The notes below the pieces were generated by a model that was not told the origin of the DNA, made no database searches, and was given only the letters and a program-made list of their open reading frames with translations. DNA of 64,000 nucleotides, from positions 310,001 through 374,000 of the forward strand of contig NZ_JAGHKO010000024.1 in assembly GCF_017742245.1 (NCBI RefSeq). The letters are read 5' to 3'. Of the stretch, positions 44,236 to 54,995 are shown piece after piece. A program made the translations under genes and the position numbers. Source of the stretch: Niastella soli. Its GTDB lineage: Bacteria; Bacteroidota; Bacteroidia; Chitinophagales; Chitinophagaceae. Position 1 is the first letter of the stretch, and each line of letters opens with the position of its first letter.

Positions 44236-45246
44236 ATGCCAATACAACACTATGGCGTGTTAAAGGGAAAAGCATCAGCCAGCCTTCGCGCCACTGCACA
44301 AAGCGAACACTATCAAATCCTCATCAACCCCGGCAACCATCCGCACCGAATTGCCATCAACACCAAATCAAGCGAAGCACCCAGTCAGGTATTATATTTT
44401 GCCAGCGACGATTTTCATCATGAGATCACGGACGCTTTACAACAGGCCAACCTGCCTGAAGGTTTCACCGCGCTTGAATCAAAAGCGGGTGGCCTGGCGC
44501 TCGATTTTATCCGGCGCAATCTGTTCGACAATACCCAAATGATCCCATTGCCTTCCCGCGGCCCGGGCGACAATGACGACTTAAACGACCGCCTTGATTT
44601 TTTTGTGCAACAAGCTATTCGCGACAACTCAGCCGTGGTATATGCATTTGGGCAACATTGGCAGGATAATAGCGGTAAAGACAAATATTTCGCTGAAATA
44701 AGCCCCAGCACAGGTATCCACGACATCCATATGAACCAGGGCAACCCGCCAGGCAAATATTTTGGCGACAATGGTATTTGGCAGGATGGGGGCTTACTGT
44801 TCCATTACGCATCACGCAACCGGTGGGCGGCCGTGTTTACCGCCTTCCAGTCACAATCATTTCATACCGACGACGTACATGGCAACCCCACCTCAGAACC
44901 ACAACCGCCGGATCAAACAAAGGCAAACATCCGCATCATTGCCGCCATGGTAAACCCCAAGGGCGAAGAACCTGGTAAAGAATATGTGATCCTGCTTAAT
45001 AAAAGCAATGAGGACGTTAATTTAACTGGCTGGCAAATTGTAGACAAACTGAAGAAGGCCGACACCATCGGCAACCAGATCCTCCCGGCCGGCGATACGC
45101 TGCGTATAAAGCTTACAGGCCAGGGCGCCCAGTTAACCAACAAAGGGGGTAACATTACCTTGTTGAATAAAGAGCACGTGAAAGTAGACGGTGTTACCTA
45201 TACCAAAGAAGACGCCTCCGTAGAGGACCAATTAGTAGAATTGTAA
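44236..45246 (+). CDS. DUF2278 protein with lamin-tail domain
   Basis: A 336-residue protein. Residues about 1-215 are the DUF2278/YukJ domain: MPIQHYGVLKGKASASLR at the start, FFVQQAIRDNSAVVYAFGQ, then HDIHMNQGNPPGKYFGDNG and GIWQDGGLLFHY. Residues about 228-330 form a lamin-tail (LTD) beta-sandwich, beginning NIRIIAAMVNPKGEEPGKEY and including NLTGWQIVDKLKK. The combination is known as a stand-alone family of unknown role; the LTD is often a nucleic-acid or cell-surface binding module. There is no signal peptide. It ends at a strong terminator (45275). Confidence 0.88.
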   Translation: MPIQHYGVLKGKASASLRATAQSEHYQILINPGNHPHRIAINTKSSEAPSQVLYFASDDFHHEITDALQQANLPEGFTALESKAGGLALDFIRRNLFDNTQMIPLPSRGPGDNDDLNDRLDFFVQQAIRDNSAVVYAFGQHWQDNSGKDKYFAEISPSTGIHDIHMNQGNPPGKYFGDNGIWQDGGLLFHYASRNRWAAVFTAFQSQSFHTDDVHGNPTSEPQPPDQTKANIRIIAAMVNPKGEEPGKEYVILLNKSNEDVNLTGWQIVDKLKKADTIGNQILPAGDTLRIKLTGQGAQLTNKGGNITLLNKEHVKVDGVTYTKEDASVEDQLVEL

Positions 45247-45274
45247 TTCATGATTCATAACAGGGACAAACAGC

Positions 45275-45301
45275 GGTCCCCTCGGCTGAGCCGAGGGGAC
45301 C
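45275..45301 (+). terminator. Intrinsic terminator
   Basis: GGTCCCCTCGGC (45275-45286) and GCCGAGGGGACC (45290-45301) pair without mismatch over a 3-nt loop, followed by ATTTTATTTTT. It is 28 bp after the stop of the DUF2278 gene. Confidence 0.88.
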
Positions 45302-45476
45302 ATTTTATTTTTACCCAGCCCCCGTTAGGGTGCCGGGAATTTCATCCAACCTCCCGGTAATCCCCATCTCTCATTTATCCCCTGTCCGTTGGGACGCCGA
45401 TGATTTCAAATCCTAAATCCCATTTATCCCAGTGCTTTTTCTTAACTTGTTCACCTTAAAACTAAAAGGCCTGTCA

Positions 45477-48197
45477 ATGAAAAAGCAACTGCTTATTGCC
45501 GGTTGGTGCATCCTGTTAAGTACATTGGGCGCTACCGGTCAGGTTACCTTACAACACCTGCTCACAGAAAATCTCGTAAATCCCCTTGGGATAAACGTCA
45601 CGGCTACACCACGTTTTAGCTGGCAGTTAGCAAGCAGTCAGCGGAACGTGCAACAAGCTGCCTGGGAAATAAAAGTAACTGCTGGTAAAACCGTTGCCTG
45701 GAACAGTGGAAAAATAACCTCCAATCAATCGGTACAGGTACCCTACGCCGGCAGTGCCCTCCAACCCGCTACAAAATACAGCTGGCAGGTACGTGTTTGG
45801 GATACCTCGGGGCATGTTACCCCCTGGAGCGCGCTGGCATCCTTTCAAACCGCATTGGCTACGCCTGCCGACTGGAAAGCCCAATGGATAACGCCCGGGT
45901 TTACCGAAGATGCCGCAGACCGCCCGGCCATTCTATACCGCAAATCATTCACATTACCCAAAAAGGTCCGCACCGCCACGGCCTACCTTACCGCGCATGG
46001 GATGTACGAAGCCCAGATAAACGGGAAACGGGTAGGGGATGCCTATCTCACCCCCGGCTGGACGAGCTACAACAAACGCCTGCAATACCAGGCATACGAT
46101 GTTACGCCGTTACTGGTAAATGGGCCTAATGCCATTGGCGTTACCGTTGGCAATGGCTGGTACCGCGGTTACCTGGCCTGGAGTGGTAATAAGAACTCCT
46201 GGGGCAGCGATGCCGCCCTGCTGATGCAGTTAGTCATTACTTACACCGATGGCTCAACCAAAAATTTCATAACAGACAGTACCTGGAGAACTTCCACCGG
46301 TCCTATCCGTTATGACGAAATATACCATGGCGAAACAGTAGATACCCGCCTGGAAAAAAAAGGCTGGGACAGCACCGGTTTTAACGATGCGGAATGGAGT
46401 GGGGTGCAAACCGCTGATTTTTCAAAGGAAGTACTGGTTTCCACCTATAACGAACCGGTTAAAAAACACGAAACCTTCAAACCCATAAAAGTGCTTACCA
46501 CCCCCGACGGAAAAACCGTGCTTGATTTTGGCCAGAACCTCGTTGGCTGGGTAATGGTAAAAGCAAAAGGCAACAGCGGCGATTCCATTGTGATAAAACA
46601 CGCAGAAGTCTTAGATAAATACGGTAATTTTTATACAGAGAACTTACGCGCTGCCAAAGCAACGGCTACTTATATTCTGGATGGAAAAGAAGAAAGAACA
46701 CTGGAACCCCATTTCACCTTTTTTGGCTTCCGGTATATTTTGGTGGAAGGGTATCCTGGCGAAATAAACCCGGATAATTTCACAGCGGTAGCTTTGTATT
46801 CCGACATGCAACCCACCGGCAGCTTTACCTGCTCGCAGCCATTGCTCAATCAATTACAGCATAATATCCAATGGGGGCAACGCGGTAATTTTCTGGATGT
46901 GCCAACCGATTGTCCGCAACGGGATGAACGCCTCGGTTGGACGGGCGATGCACAGGCTTTCTCCCGCACAGCAACCTTTAATTTTGGCGTCAATAATTTC
47001 TTTGCCAAATGGCTGAAAGATGTGGCAGCCGATCAAAAAGCAGATGGGTCAGTACCATACGTAATACCTAATGTACTGGGACCAAACGCAGGTGGTTCAA
47101 CCGGCTGGGCCGATGTTTGCACCATTCTGCCCTGGAACATGTACCTGGCCTATGGCGATAAACGAATACTGGAAGATCAATACAACAGCATGAAGGCCTG
47201 GGTAGGTTATATGCAGACCCAAAGCAAAAACGACCTGTGGCAAACGGGTTTCCATTTTGGCGACTGGCTGTTTTACCGGCCCTTCGACGACAATGACGGC
47301 AAAGCCGCCGTTACCGACAAATACCTGATTGCCCAGTGTTTCTATGCACACTCAACCCAACTACTGGTAAATGCCGCCAAACAATTGGGCAAAACCGAAG
47401 ACGCAGCCACCTACGGAGAATTATTGCAAAAAATAAAAGCTGCCTTTGTAAAAGAATACCTGACCCCAAACGGCCGGCTGGTCTCAGGAACCCAAACCGC
47501 CTATGTACTGGCCTTGCAATTTGATATGTTACCCGAGGCTTTACGCGCACAGGCCGCCGATAGACTGGTGCAGAATATCAAAGACTATAGGAATCATTTG
47601 ACCACCGGCTTTTTAGGCACCCCATACCTGTGTCATGTGTTGAACCGCTTTGGTTATACCGATATCGCATACAACCTGCTGTTACAGGAAACCTACCCAT
47701 CATGGTTGTACCCTGTTAAAATGGGCGCTACCACCATTTGGGAGCGCTGGGATGGCCAAAAACCCGACAGCACATTCCAAACACCCGGAATGAACTCCTT
47801 TAACCACTACGCGTACGGCGCCATTGGAGATTGGATGTACCGGGTCATTGCCGGTCTCGATACTTATGAAGACGGCCCCGGCTATAAACACATAAAAATA
47901 CAACCACACCCTGGTGGCAATTTAACCAACGCAGCCGCCACTCTGCAAACCTATTACGGTACGGTAAGCAGCGGCTGGACGATCAACGGCACCGACATAA
48001 CGCTGGATGCAGAGATCCCGGCCAACACCACCGCCGATATTTATTTACCCGCCTCCTCGGAAAGTACCATTACAGAAAGTGGGATTGCCCTGTCGGCCCA
48101 AAAAGATGTACAGGTAACAACCACCTCAGATGACCAGTACGTAGTGATAAAAGCAGGCTCAGGAAAGTATCATTTTGTGATCAGCGCACGTAAATAA
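45477..48197 (+). CDS. Alpha-L-rhamnosidase (GH78)
   Basis: A secreted glycoside hydrolase of 906 residues that releases terminal alpha-L-rhamnose from plant or bacterial glycans. The ATG at 45477 yields the signal peptide MKKQLLIAGWCILLSTLGAT. The N-terminal beta-sandwich begins LLTENLVNPLGINVTATPRF. The Bac_rhamnosid_N domain (about 125-290) shows TAYLTAHGMYEAQINGKRVG, and GWTSYNKRLQYQAYDV. The catalytic (alpha/alpha)6 barrel (about 415-780) has DVPTDCPQRDERLGWTGDAQ (general acid and base region) and IWERWDGQKPDS. A C-terminal beta-domain closes the protein. With the beta-helix protein at 20.7 kb it suggests degradation of plant pectin-type material. Confidence 0.95.
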   Translation: MKKQLLIAGWCILLSTLGATGQVTLQHLLTENLVNPLGINVTATPRFSWQLASSQRNVQQAAWEIKVTAGKTVAWNSGKITSNQSVQVPYAGSALQPATKYSWQVRVWDTSGHVTPWSALASFQTALATPADWKAQWITPGFTEDAADRPAILYRKSFTLPKKVRTATAYLTAHGMYEAQINGKRVGDAYLTPGWTSYNKRLQYQAYDVTPLLVNGPNAIGVTVGNGWYRGYLAWSGNKNSWGSDAALLMQLVITYTDGSTKNFITDSTWRTSTGPIRYDEIYHGETVDTRLEKKGWDSTGFNDAEWSGVQTADFSKEVLVSTYNEPVKKHETFKPIKVLTTPDGKTVLDFGQNLVGWVMVKAKGNSGDSIVIKHAEVLDKYGNFYTENLRAAKATATYILDGKEERTLEPHFTFFGFRYILVEGYPGEINPDNFTAVALYSDMQPTGSFTCSQPLLNQLQHNIQWGQRGNFLDVPTDCPQRDERLGWTGDAQAFSRTATFNFGVNNFFAKWLKDVAADQKADGSVPYVIPNVLGPNAGGSTGWADVCTILPWNMYLAYGDKRILEDQYNSMKAWVGYMQTQSKNDLWQTGFHFGDWLFYRPFDDNDGKAAVTDKYLIAQCFYAHSTQLLVNAAKQLGKTEDAATYGELLQKIKAAFVKEYLTPNGRLVSGTQTAYVLALQFDMLPEALRAQAADRLVQNIKDYRNHLTTGFLGTPYLCHVLNRFGYTDIAYNLLLQETYPSWLYPVKMGATTIWERWDGQKPDSTFQTPGMNSFNHYAYGAIGDWMYRVIAGLDTYEDGPGYKHIKIQPHPGGNLTNAAATLQTYYGTVSSGWTINGTDITLDAEIPANTTADIYLPASSESTITESGIALSAQKDVQVTTTSDDQYVVIKAGSGKYHFVISARK

Positions 48198-48243
48198 CTA
48201 TTTTATGAAACAAAGGATCGCCCATATAGCCCTGCTACCAACT

Positions 48244-48265
48244 CCCTCCCGAATTGTCGGGAGGG
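48244..48265. terminator. GC-rich hairpin downstream of rhamnosidase gene
   Basis: CCCTCCCGA (48244-48252) pairs with TCGGGAGGG (48257-48265) over a 4-nt loop. No T-tract follows. It may terminate weakly or may be one of the dispersed C/G palindromes. Confidence 0.45.
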
Positions 48266-48476
48266 TCGGGGGAGCAGCCTCACTATTTACAGAAAGTATT
48301 CCCTATTAATTTCTTTTTTTGCCAGCTAAAGCAACTCTGCTCACAACCTGTTGTGTCACTCACTTGCACGTTCGGTAATTCTATTCAGCTATAATCCCCA
48401 TTTTCACCACATATATTCTATCATTTTGATCCTGTATCTATTTACTATATTCGCCTTATAGATAACTTTTCAATAA

Positions 48477-48605
48477 TTTCACACAGCATATTGGTTTAAA
48501 AAAATACAAAAGCTCGATCAGCAGCAACTGAACACCGGAAAGGATTTTGTTTCCGCTTACCTGCTTAAAGCCGATCTCCAAAAGAATCTCGGATGCAATA
48601 AGTAA
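48477..48605 (+). pseudogene. Possible gene remnant (43 codons)
   Basis: The frame from 48477 reads FHTAYWFKKIQKLDQQQLNT, then GKDFVSAYLLKADLQKNLGC and NK before a stop. The composition is protein-like (charged and hydrophobic residues alternating as in helices) but there is no ATG and it is bounded upstream by a stop. I cannot name the family. It may be a decayed gene end at the border of the Rhs locus. Confidence 0.3.
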
Positions 48606-48697
48606 TTAAAAAGCCGAAGCGGGCGCTGCGGCAGCTTTAGTTATTTTGTTTACACCATTGTTTCCCAATATTTACATTGCCTTCATCAATGGCCGTA

Positions 48698-49168
48698 TCA
48701 ATCTACTGTATTAAATATATCATGAAGAAATTCTTTGCCGGCATACACCTTTCCTCTACCAGCATTAAAATCATTCCACCAGCCCTTTGTACCATTCCAA
48801 GCATTTATTACATGTTGACTTAGTGGTTTACGGCCATCTAAATCAATGGCATTCGGAACCTCATTGCCGGCGAATTGATATGGGGAATAGATTGTGAAAG
48901 AATCAGACAATGCATCGACTGTAAAAAACCTTCCAACCTGATTATCATACATCCTTGCCCCATAGTCATACCATTCAAGACCGCTCTTATCTGCAAATTC
49001 ATTACTTTGCTGCTCTTTACCATTGTATTTGTATTGATTTCCTGGTTCGCCAAAGCCTAACGCTTTTGAAGAAATCCCCGCCATTGTCATCCCAAATGGA
49101 TAATAATGCGTCTCTTCTAATAAAGATACTTTAATAAACTGTCTGTTTTTTAACCTCATACTCATCAA
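48698..49168 (-). pseudogene. Orphan Rhs tip fragment
   Basis: A 156-residue open frame whose first 16 residues are unrelated. From the [10 protein letters not shown] block (about 17) on it copies the Rhs core hyperconserved region of the large protein at 49846: [20 protein letters not shown] and [29 protein letters not shown] identity to 50.60-50.78 kb is high and stops abruptly at 49118, next to the stop codon of the candidate immunity gene. The tip after IDLDG is different and short (about 50 residues: RKPLSQHVINAWNGTKGWWN). It has no signal peptide and is a displaced toxin tip without shell. Confidence 0.8.
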
Positions 49169-49799
49169 TAATTTCCAAAAACCTCCAATCTATTTCAAAT
49201 GCATTAAACAACCCATTTGTATCATTTCCTTCTTTCAAAAATTGAAATTCCCAGCACATCTTTTCATGCTTTTCATTATAATTGAATGACACTACATAAT
49301 GACTTGTGTTAAGTCCCTTTTTAGCAGCTGCTTTCACTGCAAACTTTTCTATTTCCCAAACTGACTTTAACTTATTTTTATCCGAATACCCCACTCTTGG
49401 CCAATTACAATAAAGAATTTGTCCATATTGGTCAATTCTAAGATTTATACCATAGGCCTTTATCCCAATTGTTGAGTCTTGTAAAATATAGTCCAGATCA
49501 TATTTAGGCACTAGCCATTTTCCATTATATGTTTTCGGGTTCTTCTTAAAATAATTTTCAAGATCTATTATCTGCCCATGTGAAAAATGAAGTGCAGGTG
49601 TCAAATTTCCAAAACTCAACCTTAAATAGTTATTAACATTATTGACAACCGACTCTGGTAATAAGGAAAAAGTGTTTATTGTTTTAGAAAACCCATCATA
49701 ATAAGTTAGGCCATGCTTGAAATCATCAACAACCATAAGGTTTTGGGAATAGGCAGGTGCCAAGTAAATTCCCCAAAAAATTAAAATTAACTTTTTCAT
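49131..49799 (-). CDS. Candidate immunity protein, exported
   Basis: A 222-residue protein with a Sec signal peptide (MKKLILIFWGIYLAPAYSQN, cleavage near 18-19). The mature part is mixed alpha/beta, with LPKYDLDYIL-type strands and a C-terminal helix ending in V-Y. It has no domain I can name. It lies 46 bp downstream of the large Rhs gene and directly before the orphan tip. In Rhs loci that is the place of the immunity gene. Its export agrees with the Rhs protein itself being exported through Sec. Its AT-rich composition relative to its neighbours fits a horizontally exchanged cassette. Confidence 0.65.
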   Translation of the reverse strand: MKKLILIFWGIYLAPAYSQNLMVVDDFKHGLTYYDGFSKTINTFSLLPESVVNNVNNYLRLSFGNLTPALHFSHGQIIDLENYFKKNPKTYNGKWLVPKYDLDYILQDSTIGIKAYGINLRIDQYGQILYCNWPRVGYSDKNKLKSVWEIEKFAVKAAAKKGLNTSHYVVSFNYNEKHEKMCWEFQFLKEGNDTNGLFNAFEIDWRFLEIIDEYEVKKQTVY

Positions 49800-49845
49800 A
49801 AAATGCAGAGTTTATGAATAGAGTTTTGAATTTTTAACTCCCGAA

Positions 49846-52800
49846 TTATTGATTTTGCTTTCTCTTTCTGTCTTCTTCCTCCTCTTTCAACTTACGTAAA
49901 GCTTCTCTATAGTTTTTAATGAAATTCTTCTCGGCTTGGTCTGCAGCTTGACCAGTAGGGTTTCCTTCATCATGCCCCTTTTTATCAGGATCACCTATAT
50001 AAAAACGAGATTTTGCGCTATTTTCTAATGCATATGCTGCATGACCAAATTCATGTGCTAATACTCTAGCAAAATCCTTACTTCCCAAGCTTTGTTCTAT
50101 TAATATTTGTGGATCACTTAATTTCACCATTTCATTTGCTTCTTTTTCCGAAATTTCGACTCGTTCAACATCTTCTCCATTTTTGATCTCTTTGCTAAAC
50201 TTAAATTTAGTTGGATCATCATTACCCTGGACCTTATTCCAGACTTTATACGCCGTTGAAAAGTCTCCTAATTGATCAGTATGCTCAGGTGTTCCGGCAT
50301 AATCAACAGTTGATTTATTCCCTGTGCTAACATCAACAGGCTTAGGTTCTATAAACTGAGTTACACTTATTGTAAAAACTTCTTTTGCTTCTTTTAAGGC
50401 CTTATATATCTCTGGATTTGACTTTTCAACTATTGCTAATGCACTATTTATTTTCTTTATTTCTTCAGCAGTCCCTACTGGCTTAATTTCATTTCCACTA
50501 GGATCTATGAACCTCAAGGGGTTATTAATTGCGTAACTATAAATTGAATGGCGATAGTATTTCTCGCTCATAGGGTCTCCTATATGCCACCTCCCAATCT
50601 GGTTATCATACATCCTCGCTCCATAGTCATAGGCTTCTAGCCCACTACCATCGCTAAACTCTTTATTCTGCTGCTCCTTACCGTTGTATTTGTATTTATT
50701 CCCAGGCTCACCAAATCCTAATGCTTTCGAAGATATCCCCGCCATCGTCAGCCCAAAGGGATAATAATGCGTCTCTTCTGTTATCGGGCCACGCTCATGC
50801 GTTATCTGAAGGTTATCGAAAAATACTAAATTTTCTGATTCATTACTAACAAATACGTAAGCATACCCATTTTTAGGTGCTTCTTTGGCTGTACCATCAA
50901 CACGATAAATCGTTTGTCCGCTCCCTTTGGTGCTTACCTGAATGATCTCACTTTGGGAAGGAACAAACCGGAATTGTTCATCAAAGAAGAGAATGTTCAA
51001 ATAAGCCTTCGGCATAGTTCCTCCACTCCCATTCTGGGACGACAGGAAACTCGTAAACGGAACACTACTGTTTAAATTACTGGTTACAGTTGAACCTACC
51101 CCATGAAATACCGGCGTGTTGTTTACCAAATTTGATAGAACTGACAATATTGAACTCAGGCCATTGGCATTGGTGTTGTCTGTTACATCATTTTGAATGT
51201 AGTAGTCTGCCTTTATATGCAGGCGGTCTTTTGCCATTACTTTTAACAGCTTTCCTGCACCGATGCTTTGCGTGTTCCTGCGCAAAAGCTGTACTTTATT
51301 CCCGTTGGTCCCACTGCTGTAAAAACTGCCTGGACGGGCTACCCGCTGGTCAGCAGCATTTTCGTAATAGAGTTGTTCATTAGCCGTACTGGCATCCTCA
51401 AAGGCTACGGGCGGGTAAACGGAGGTATCCTTTTGCGTGGTCAACACCATGCGCACATTGCCCAGGTGGTCTTTTAAGAAATAATCATAAGCTAAAGCAG
51501 ATTTGATTGGGTCATATCTAACTCGTCCTTCTTCGTGCCCTAAAAATTGCAGGGTGTCGTTTTGGTATACTGCTCCAGCTAAATAAGTGGTGGTAGTTAT
51601 TTTGACCGGACTAACCGTACTGTCCGTAGCTATCTTCTTCAGTTTATTACCAGCGGCGTCATATTGATATTCTATCTTCCCCTTGCCATTCATATAAATG
51701 GTTTGGGGCAGGTTCAGGTAATTGTATACAATACCACTGGCCGCTATATCCTTATTAAGATCTTTTATCAGATTGCCATTCCCGTCGTACGTATAATCTG
51801 TTGCAACTGAGGTTTTGTTATTGCTCAAAGCAGTCATATATGCTTTACTGCTCCTGAAATCTCCCAGTTTGGTGGCGGTGTCATTGACCGCATCTATTAC
51901 ATTTTGTAACCTGTTACTATTGCTGTAATAATTATATTGCAGGCTATCGATGGTTGCGCTGTTTACCGACTTCCAGCCTCTTTGCACCATGCTTAACAGG
52001 TTACCATTGGCGTCATAAGCAAAATTGTGGGCACTGAAGTCGAGGCCGGCACTTAAATTAAATGCATTATTGTTGTGCTGGGTAAACGTAGCATCGGTGA
52101 GTCGGTTAACCGCATCATAAGTGAAGTCATATTTACGTACCAGGTTGTAGCCGGTACTTTTCCAAAGCATACCGCCAATATTTCCATTGTACTGGGCCGC
52201 AGTATAGCTTTTTGAGGCCCCATTGATGGTGAAAGCTGTTTTGTCGTAGCCAAGATCAAAACCAAAATAGTTGGCAGTGCTGGTAGTATCTTTAGCATAA
52301 GCTCTATTGGCACCTAACAACCAACCGCGAATATTATAGTCGTAGGTTAGAGAATCAAGAGCTCCACCTGCTAATTTCTTTTTTGTTAACTGTCCCAGGG
52401 CATCATAACTCATTTCCGCCAGGGTTATCCAACTACTCATCGTACCACCATTCACCTTCGTGTTACTGAGCTTCTTTTCTGTTTTTGCCAGTCTGCCTAA
52501 ATCGTCATAAATCAATTTTGTGACTACTACGCTGGTTTGCAGGTTAGCACCTCCTTTTTCTTGTTTTTGTATAAGAACCAGGGGTTGTCCGGTAAAGGAG
52601 TATTGTGTGGTAAGTATATCCGTGCCGCCTGAATAATTGGTTTGCTGGGTTTGAATGATGCGGCCTTTATCATCATAAATATTTAAGGAGTAAAGAAAGG
52701 TATTTGCACCCAGCACTCTTACTGCGGCGCCGGTTACCAGTCCTTTTACTTTACTGCTTTGGCTAACTCCCTGCGGATAAGGATAAGAGCCGTTATCCGG

Positions 52801-54378
52801 ACTTAGTAAATAGTTGTCAAAACTGTTATTTCGGGTGCTGTTTAATGTCGTATTATACCCACCCAACCAATCATAGGAGTCATAATACGTATAGGTGAGC
52901 GGCTCAAAGGTGGCGCCGAATGGAATGGCGTATTTATTAACTGCTGTACCCAGCATGATGGTATCGCCCTGTTCACCTGGCCCGCTCACGTTTTCCAGCG
53001 TCATTTCTCCCCCGGTGGTTGATTCCGACTCCCTATACATGGTCACAGAGAGTATGGCCTGTTTGGCACCCGATTGAGTACCGGCTAACGACAGGTCTAG
53101 TGGAATGCTGTTCCCGGGATTGGAGGCCGTTCTGGTGGTAACATAAGACTGTAAATTACCCATCGTACTGCTATAGATCACCATACCCGTTATTACAGGC
53201 CGGTTAACGCCATCATACAGGGTAGCCAGCCACTGGTTATTGCTGCGCATAATAGAGTCCTGGGTAAATACAAGCCTGTCCCGCCCATCATACACCATAA
53301 ATACTGCACCCGCGCCCGGCACCTTTTTCATGTTCATCAACCTGCGCCCATTGTACTCATAGCGAAAACACTGTTCAGTAAGGATCGCTCCACCAAGCGC
53401 ACCGATGTTCCAGCTATTGGCTTGTAATAACTGAACACCCCTGGGTTGAACAACCGCTCTCAGTTGATTATATAAATCGTAAATGTAGTAAGTGCATAAC
53501 CAGCCGCTGTATCCTTTACCCGTGCCCGTATCGACATTGGCAGTCAATTGAACTTTCTTCAATACTACTTTACCTTCGCGGTCCTTAAACTCGATGACCT
53601 GTTTATCGTTTTCATCTACGGTAACATGCTTGAACAATTCGCCTGCTTTGTACAAACTATCACAGGAATAGGTACTAAACACCCCTGGCGTATTACTGAT
53701 ATTAACCTTCCAGATACGCACAGAGTCCGTCACTGTGTTCACCCAGTATTTCATTTTTACACCTGTGCCCTGGTTTACCCAGCTATTACCTGGCGCATAG
53801 GTTCTGTCAATCCTGTTTAATGGCGATTCCTCATATTCGGTTTTGCCATAGTAGTAGGTTTCTCCCTGGCCTTTAACAGGGCTATTGGAATTGTTATCAC
53901 TATAAAAGTTCTGCTGTTGCTGAAAAGGATTTAGTTTGAAACCGCCATCTGTAAAAGATGTATTTCCCCCGTAGTTACTGGCGCCAAAAGGTAAATATTG
54001 CCTTTGTACCCGTCCCCATTCATCATACACCAACGGGCTTACCAGATCTACTGCACTGCTACCTGTTACCAATGATCCTTGCTTTACCACTGTTTGAATG
54101 GGCCTGCCCAGGCCGTCAAAATACTGGGTCGTCAGTCGTGAATGGGTAATAACTGATGAGGTGGAAAAATTACTGCTGGTAGTGTCCGGCTTTATTGCAT
54201 CCCATATCCTGATATAATTATTTAAGAAAGTGCTATAAGCAGCTGGCGTATTTACGCTGGCATCCTGTGCGTATAATTGCATACAGCCCAGAACTATTAT
54301 AGCTGTGACTATCGATGATCTATAGCACACCAGATATATTTTTGCAGCCAGAAAAAGGCTTTTTTGTTTACATCGCAT
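49846..54378 (-). CDS. DUF6443/Rhs YD-repeat protein with metallopeptidase tip
   Basis: A 1510-residue polymorphic toxin. The start has a long hydrophobic signal region (about 20-37). A DUF6443 domain follows ([20 protein letters not shown], about 86-105), then many YD/Rhs repeats (for example [26 protein letters not shown]). These form a sealed shell and end in the Rhs core, [20 protein letters not shown] and [16 protein letters not shown], closing near residue 1295 (FIDPSG). The 215-residue tip carries HEFGH at 1442-1446 with a likely third ligand Glu near 1483 (DQAEKNF), a zincin signature. It should be a metallopeptidase toxin, with its inhibitor at 49131. There is no T6SS-type PAAR or VgrG marker; delivery is unknown. 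Confidence 0.88.
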   Translation of the reverse strand: MRCKQKSLFLAAKIYLVCYRSSIVTAIIVLGCMQLYAQDASVNTPAAYSTFLNNYIRIWDAIKPDTTSSNFSTSSVITHSRLTTQYFDGLGRPIQTVVKQGSLVTGSSAVDLVSPLVYDEWGRVQRQYLPFGASNYGGNTSFTDGGFKLNPFQQQQNFYSDNNSNSPVKGQGETYYYGKTEYEESPLNRIDRTYAPGNSWVNQGTGVKMKYWVNTVTDSVRIWKVNISNTPGVFSTYSCDSLYKAGELFKHVTVDENDKQVIEFKDREGKVVLKKVQLTANVDTGTGKGYSGWLCTYYIYDLYNQLRAVVQPRGVQLLQANSWNIGALGGAILTEQCFRYEYNGRRLMNMKKVPGAGAVFMVYDGRDRLVFTQDSIMRSNNQWLATLYDGVNRPVITGMVIYSSTMGNLQSYVTTRTASNPGNSIPLDLSLAGTQSGAKQAILSVTMYRESESTTGGEMTLENVSGPGEQGDTIMLGTAVNKYAIPFGATFEPLTYTYYDSYDWLGGYNTTLNSTRNNSFDNYLLSPDNGSYPYPQGVSQSSKVKGLVTGAAVRVLGANTFLYSLNIYDDKGRIIQTQQTNYSGGTDILTTQYSFTGQPLVLIQKQEKGGANLQTSVVVTKLIYDDLGRLAKTEKKLSNTKVNGGTMSSWITLAEMSYDALGQLTKKKLAGGALDSLTYDYNIRGWLLGANRAYAKDTTSTANYFGFDLGYDKTAFTINGASKSYTAAQYNGNIGGMLWKSTGYNLVRKYDFTYDAVNRLTDATFTQHNNNAFNLSAGLDFSAHNFAYDANGNLLSMVQRGWKSVNSATIDSLQYNYYSNSNRLQNVIDAVNDTATKLGDFRSSKAYMTALSNNKTSVATDYTYDGNGNLIKDLNKDIAASGIVYNYLNLPQTIYMNGKGKIEYQYDAAGNKLKKIATDSTVSPVKITTTTYLAGAVYQNDTLQFLGHEEGRVRYDPIKSALAYDYFLKDHLGNVRMVLTTQKDTSVYPPVAFEDASTANEQLYYENAADQRVARPGSFYSSGTNGNKVQLLRRNTQSIGAGKLLKVMAKDRLHIKADYYIQNDVTDNTNANGLSSILSVLSNLVNNTPVFHGVGSTVTSNLNSSVPFTSFLSSQNGSGGTMPKAYLNILFFDEQFRFVPSQSEIIQVSTKGSGQTIYRVDGTAKEAPKNGYAYVFVSNESENLVFFDNLQITHERGPITEETHYYPFGLTMAGISSKALGFGEPGNKYKYNGKEQQNKEFSDGSGLEAYDYGARMYDNQIGRWHIGDPMSEKYYRHSIYSYAINNPLRFIDPSGNEIKPVGTAEEIKKINSALAIVEKSNPEIYKALKEAKEVFTISVTQFIEPKPVDVSTGNKSTVDYAGTPEHTDQLGDFSTAYKVWNKVQGNDDPTKFKFSKEIKNGEDVERVEISEKEANEMVKLSDPQILIEQSLGSKDFARVLAHEFGHAAYALENSAKSRFYIGDPDKKGHDEGNPTGQAADQAEKNFIKNYREALRKLKEEEEDRKRKQNQ

Positions 54379-54399
54379 ATAATGTAGGGGGAATATTTA

Positions 54400-54990
54400 T
54401 CAATTAGATACTTGTTTCTGATTAATACCCGGCTTTGCTTCATTGATCTGTTCAGGAGACAAGGAAGGATCTTCCTGATAAATTGCTTTAGCTACCCTGG
54501 CATTAACGATAGACATCATCAGCGGACTATCAAAAGACACATCTGCGCCTAACATCACATACAACCTTCCATCTTCGCTAATAAAATATTTACTACCTAC
54601 CTCGTTCTGTTCACTTTCTGCCGATATTCTTCTTTTTTCACTGATCCATTCCATAACAGACTCTCTTTGTGAGCTGTTCTCTTTTCGTGATGCAATACCC
54701 TCGGTCACGATCATTCCTGAATCCATTACCTTACTGATCGCAGAACGTACCGCCAGCCGGTTTGTACCAGGTTTAACTATTGCAATCACCTGCACTTTGT
54801 CACCAAACTTTTTTTGAAAACGCTCAATCTGATTAACCAATGCCGTATCAGTATTTACAGGCATTACTACATACAAAAGCTTTTTTCCAGCGAAACCTGA
54901 AAGATTTATTGCTGCGCCATCGAGGCTGGTTTGTGCATTTGCGGCAACACACCGGCATAGCATGAACAACAAAAGAATTATTTTACTCAT
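54400..54990 (-). CDS. Exported Cys-less thioredoxin-fold protein
   Basis: A 196-residue exported protein. The signal peptide MSKIILLLFMLCRCVAANAQ is followed by LDGAAINLSGFAGKKLLYVV, a stretch typical of the AhpC/glutathione-peroxidase/thioredoxin fold. Where the catalytic Cys is expected the sequence is VMPVNTDTALVNQIERFQKK; no Cys remains in the mature chain. It is therefore not a thiol oxidoreductase. It lies between the two YD-protein genes (5 bp after the upstream one), which suggests a chaperone or folding helper for them. The C-terminus is a low-complexity Q/N-rich tail. Confidence 0.75.
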   Translation of the reverse strand: MSKIILLLFMLCRCVAANAQTSLDGAAINLSGFAGKKLLYVVMPVNTDTALVNQIERFQKKFGDKVQVIAIVKPGTNRLAVRSAISKVMDSGMIVTEGIASRKENSSQRESVMEWISEKRRISAESEQNEVGSKYFISEDGRLYVMLGADVSFDSPLMMSIVNARVAKAIYQEDPSLSPEQINEAKPGINQKQVSN

Positions 54991-54995
54991 AACGA

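Larger units (their letters stand above)
48198..48697. other. Intergenic region with hairpin and small coding remnant
   Basis: 500 bp between the rhamnosidase gene and the Rhs locus. It contains a GC-rich hairpin (48244-48265, CCCTCCCGA with TCGGGAGGG) and a 43-codon open stretch at 48477-48605. The remainder is AT-rich and shows no signal to me. Confidence 0.6.
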
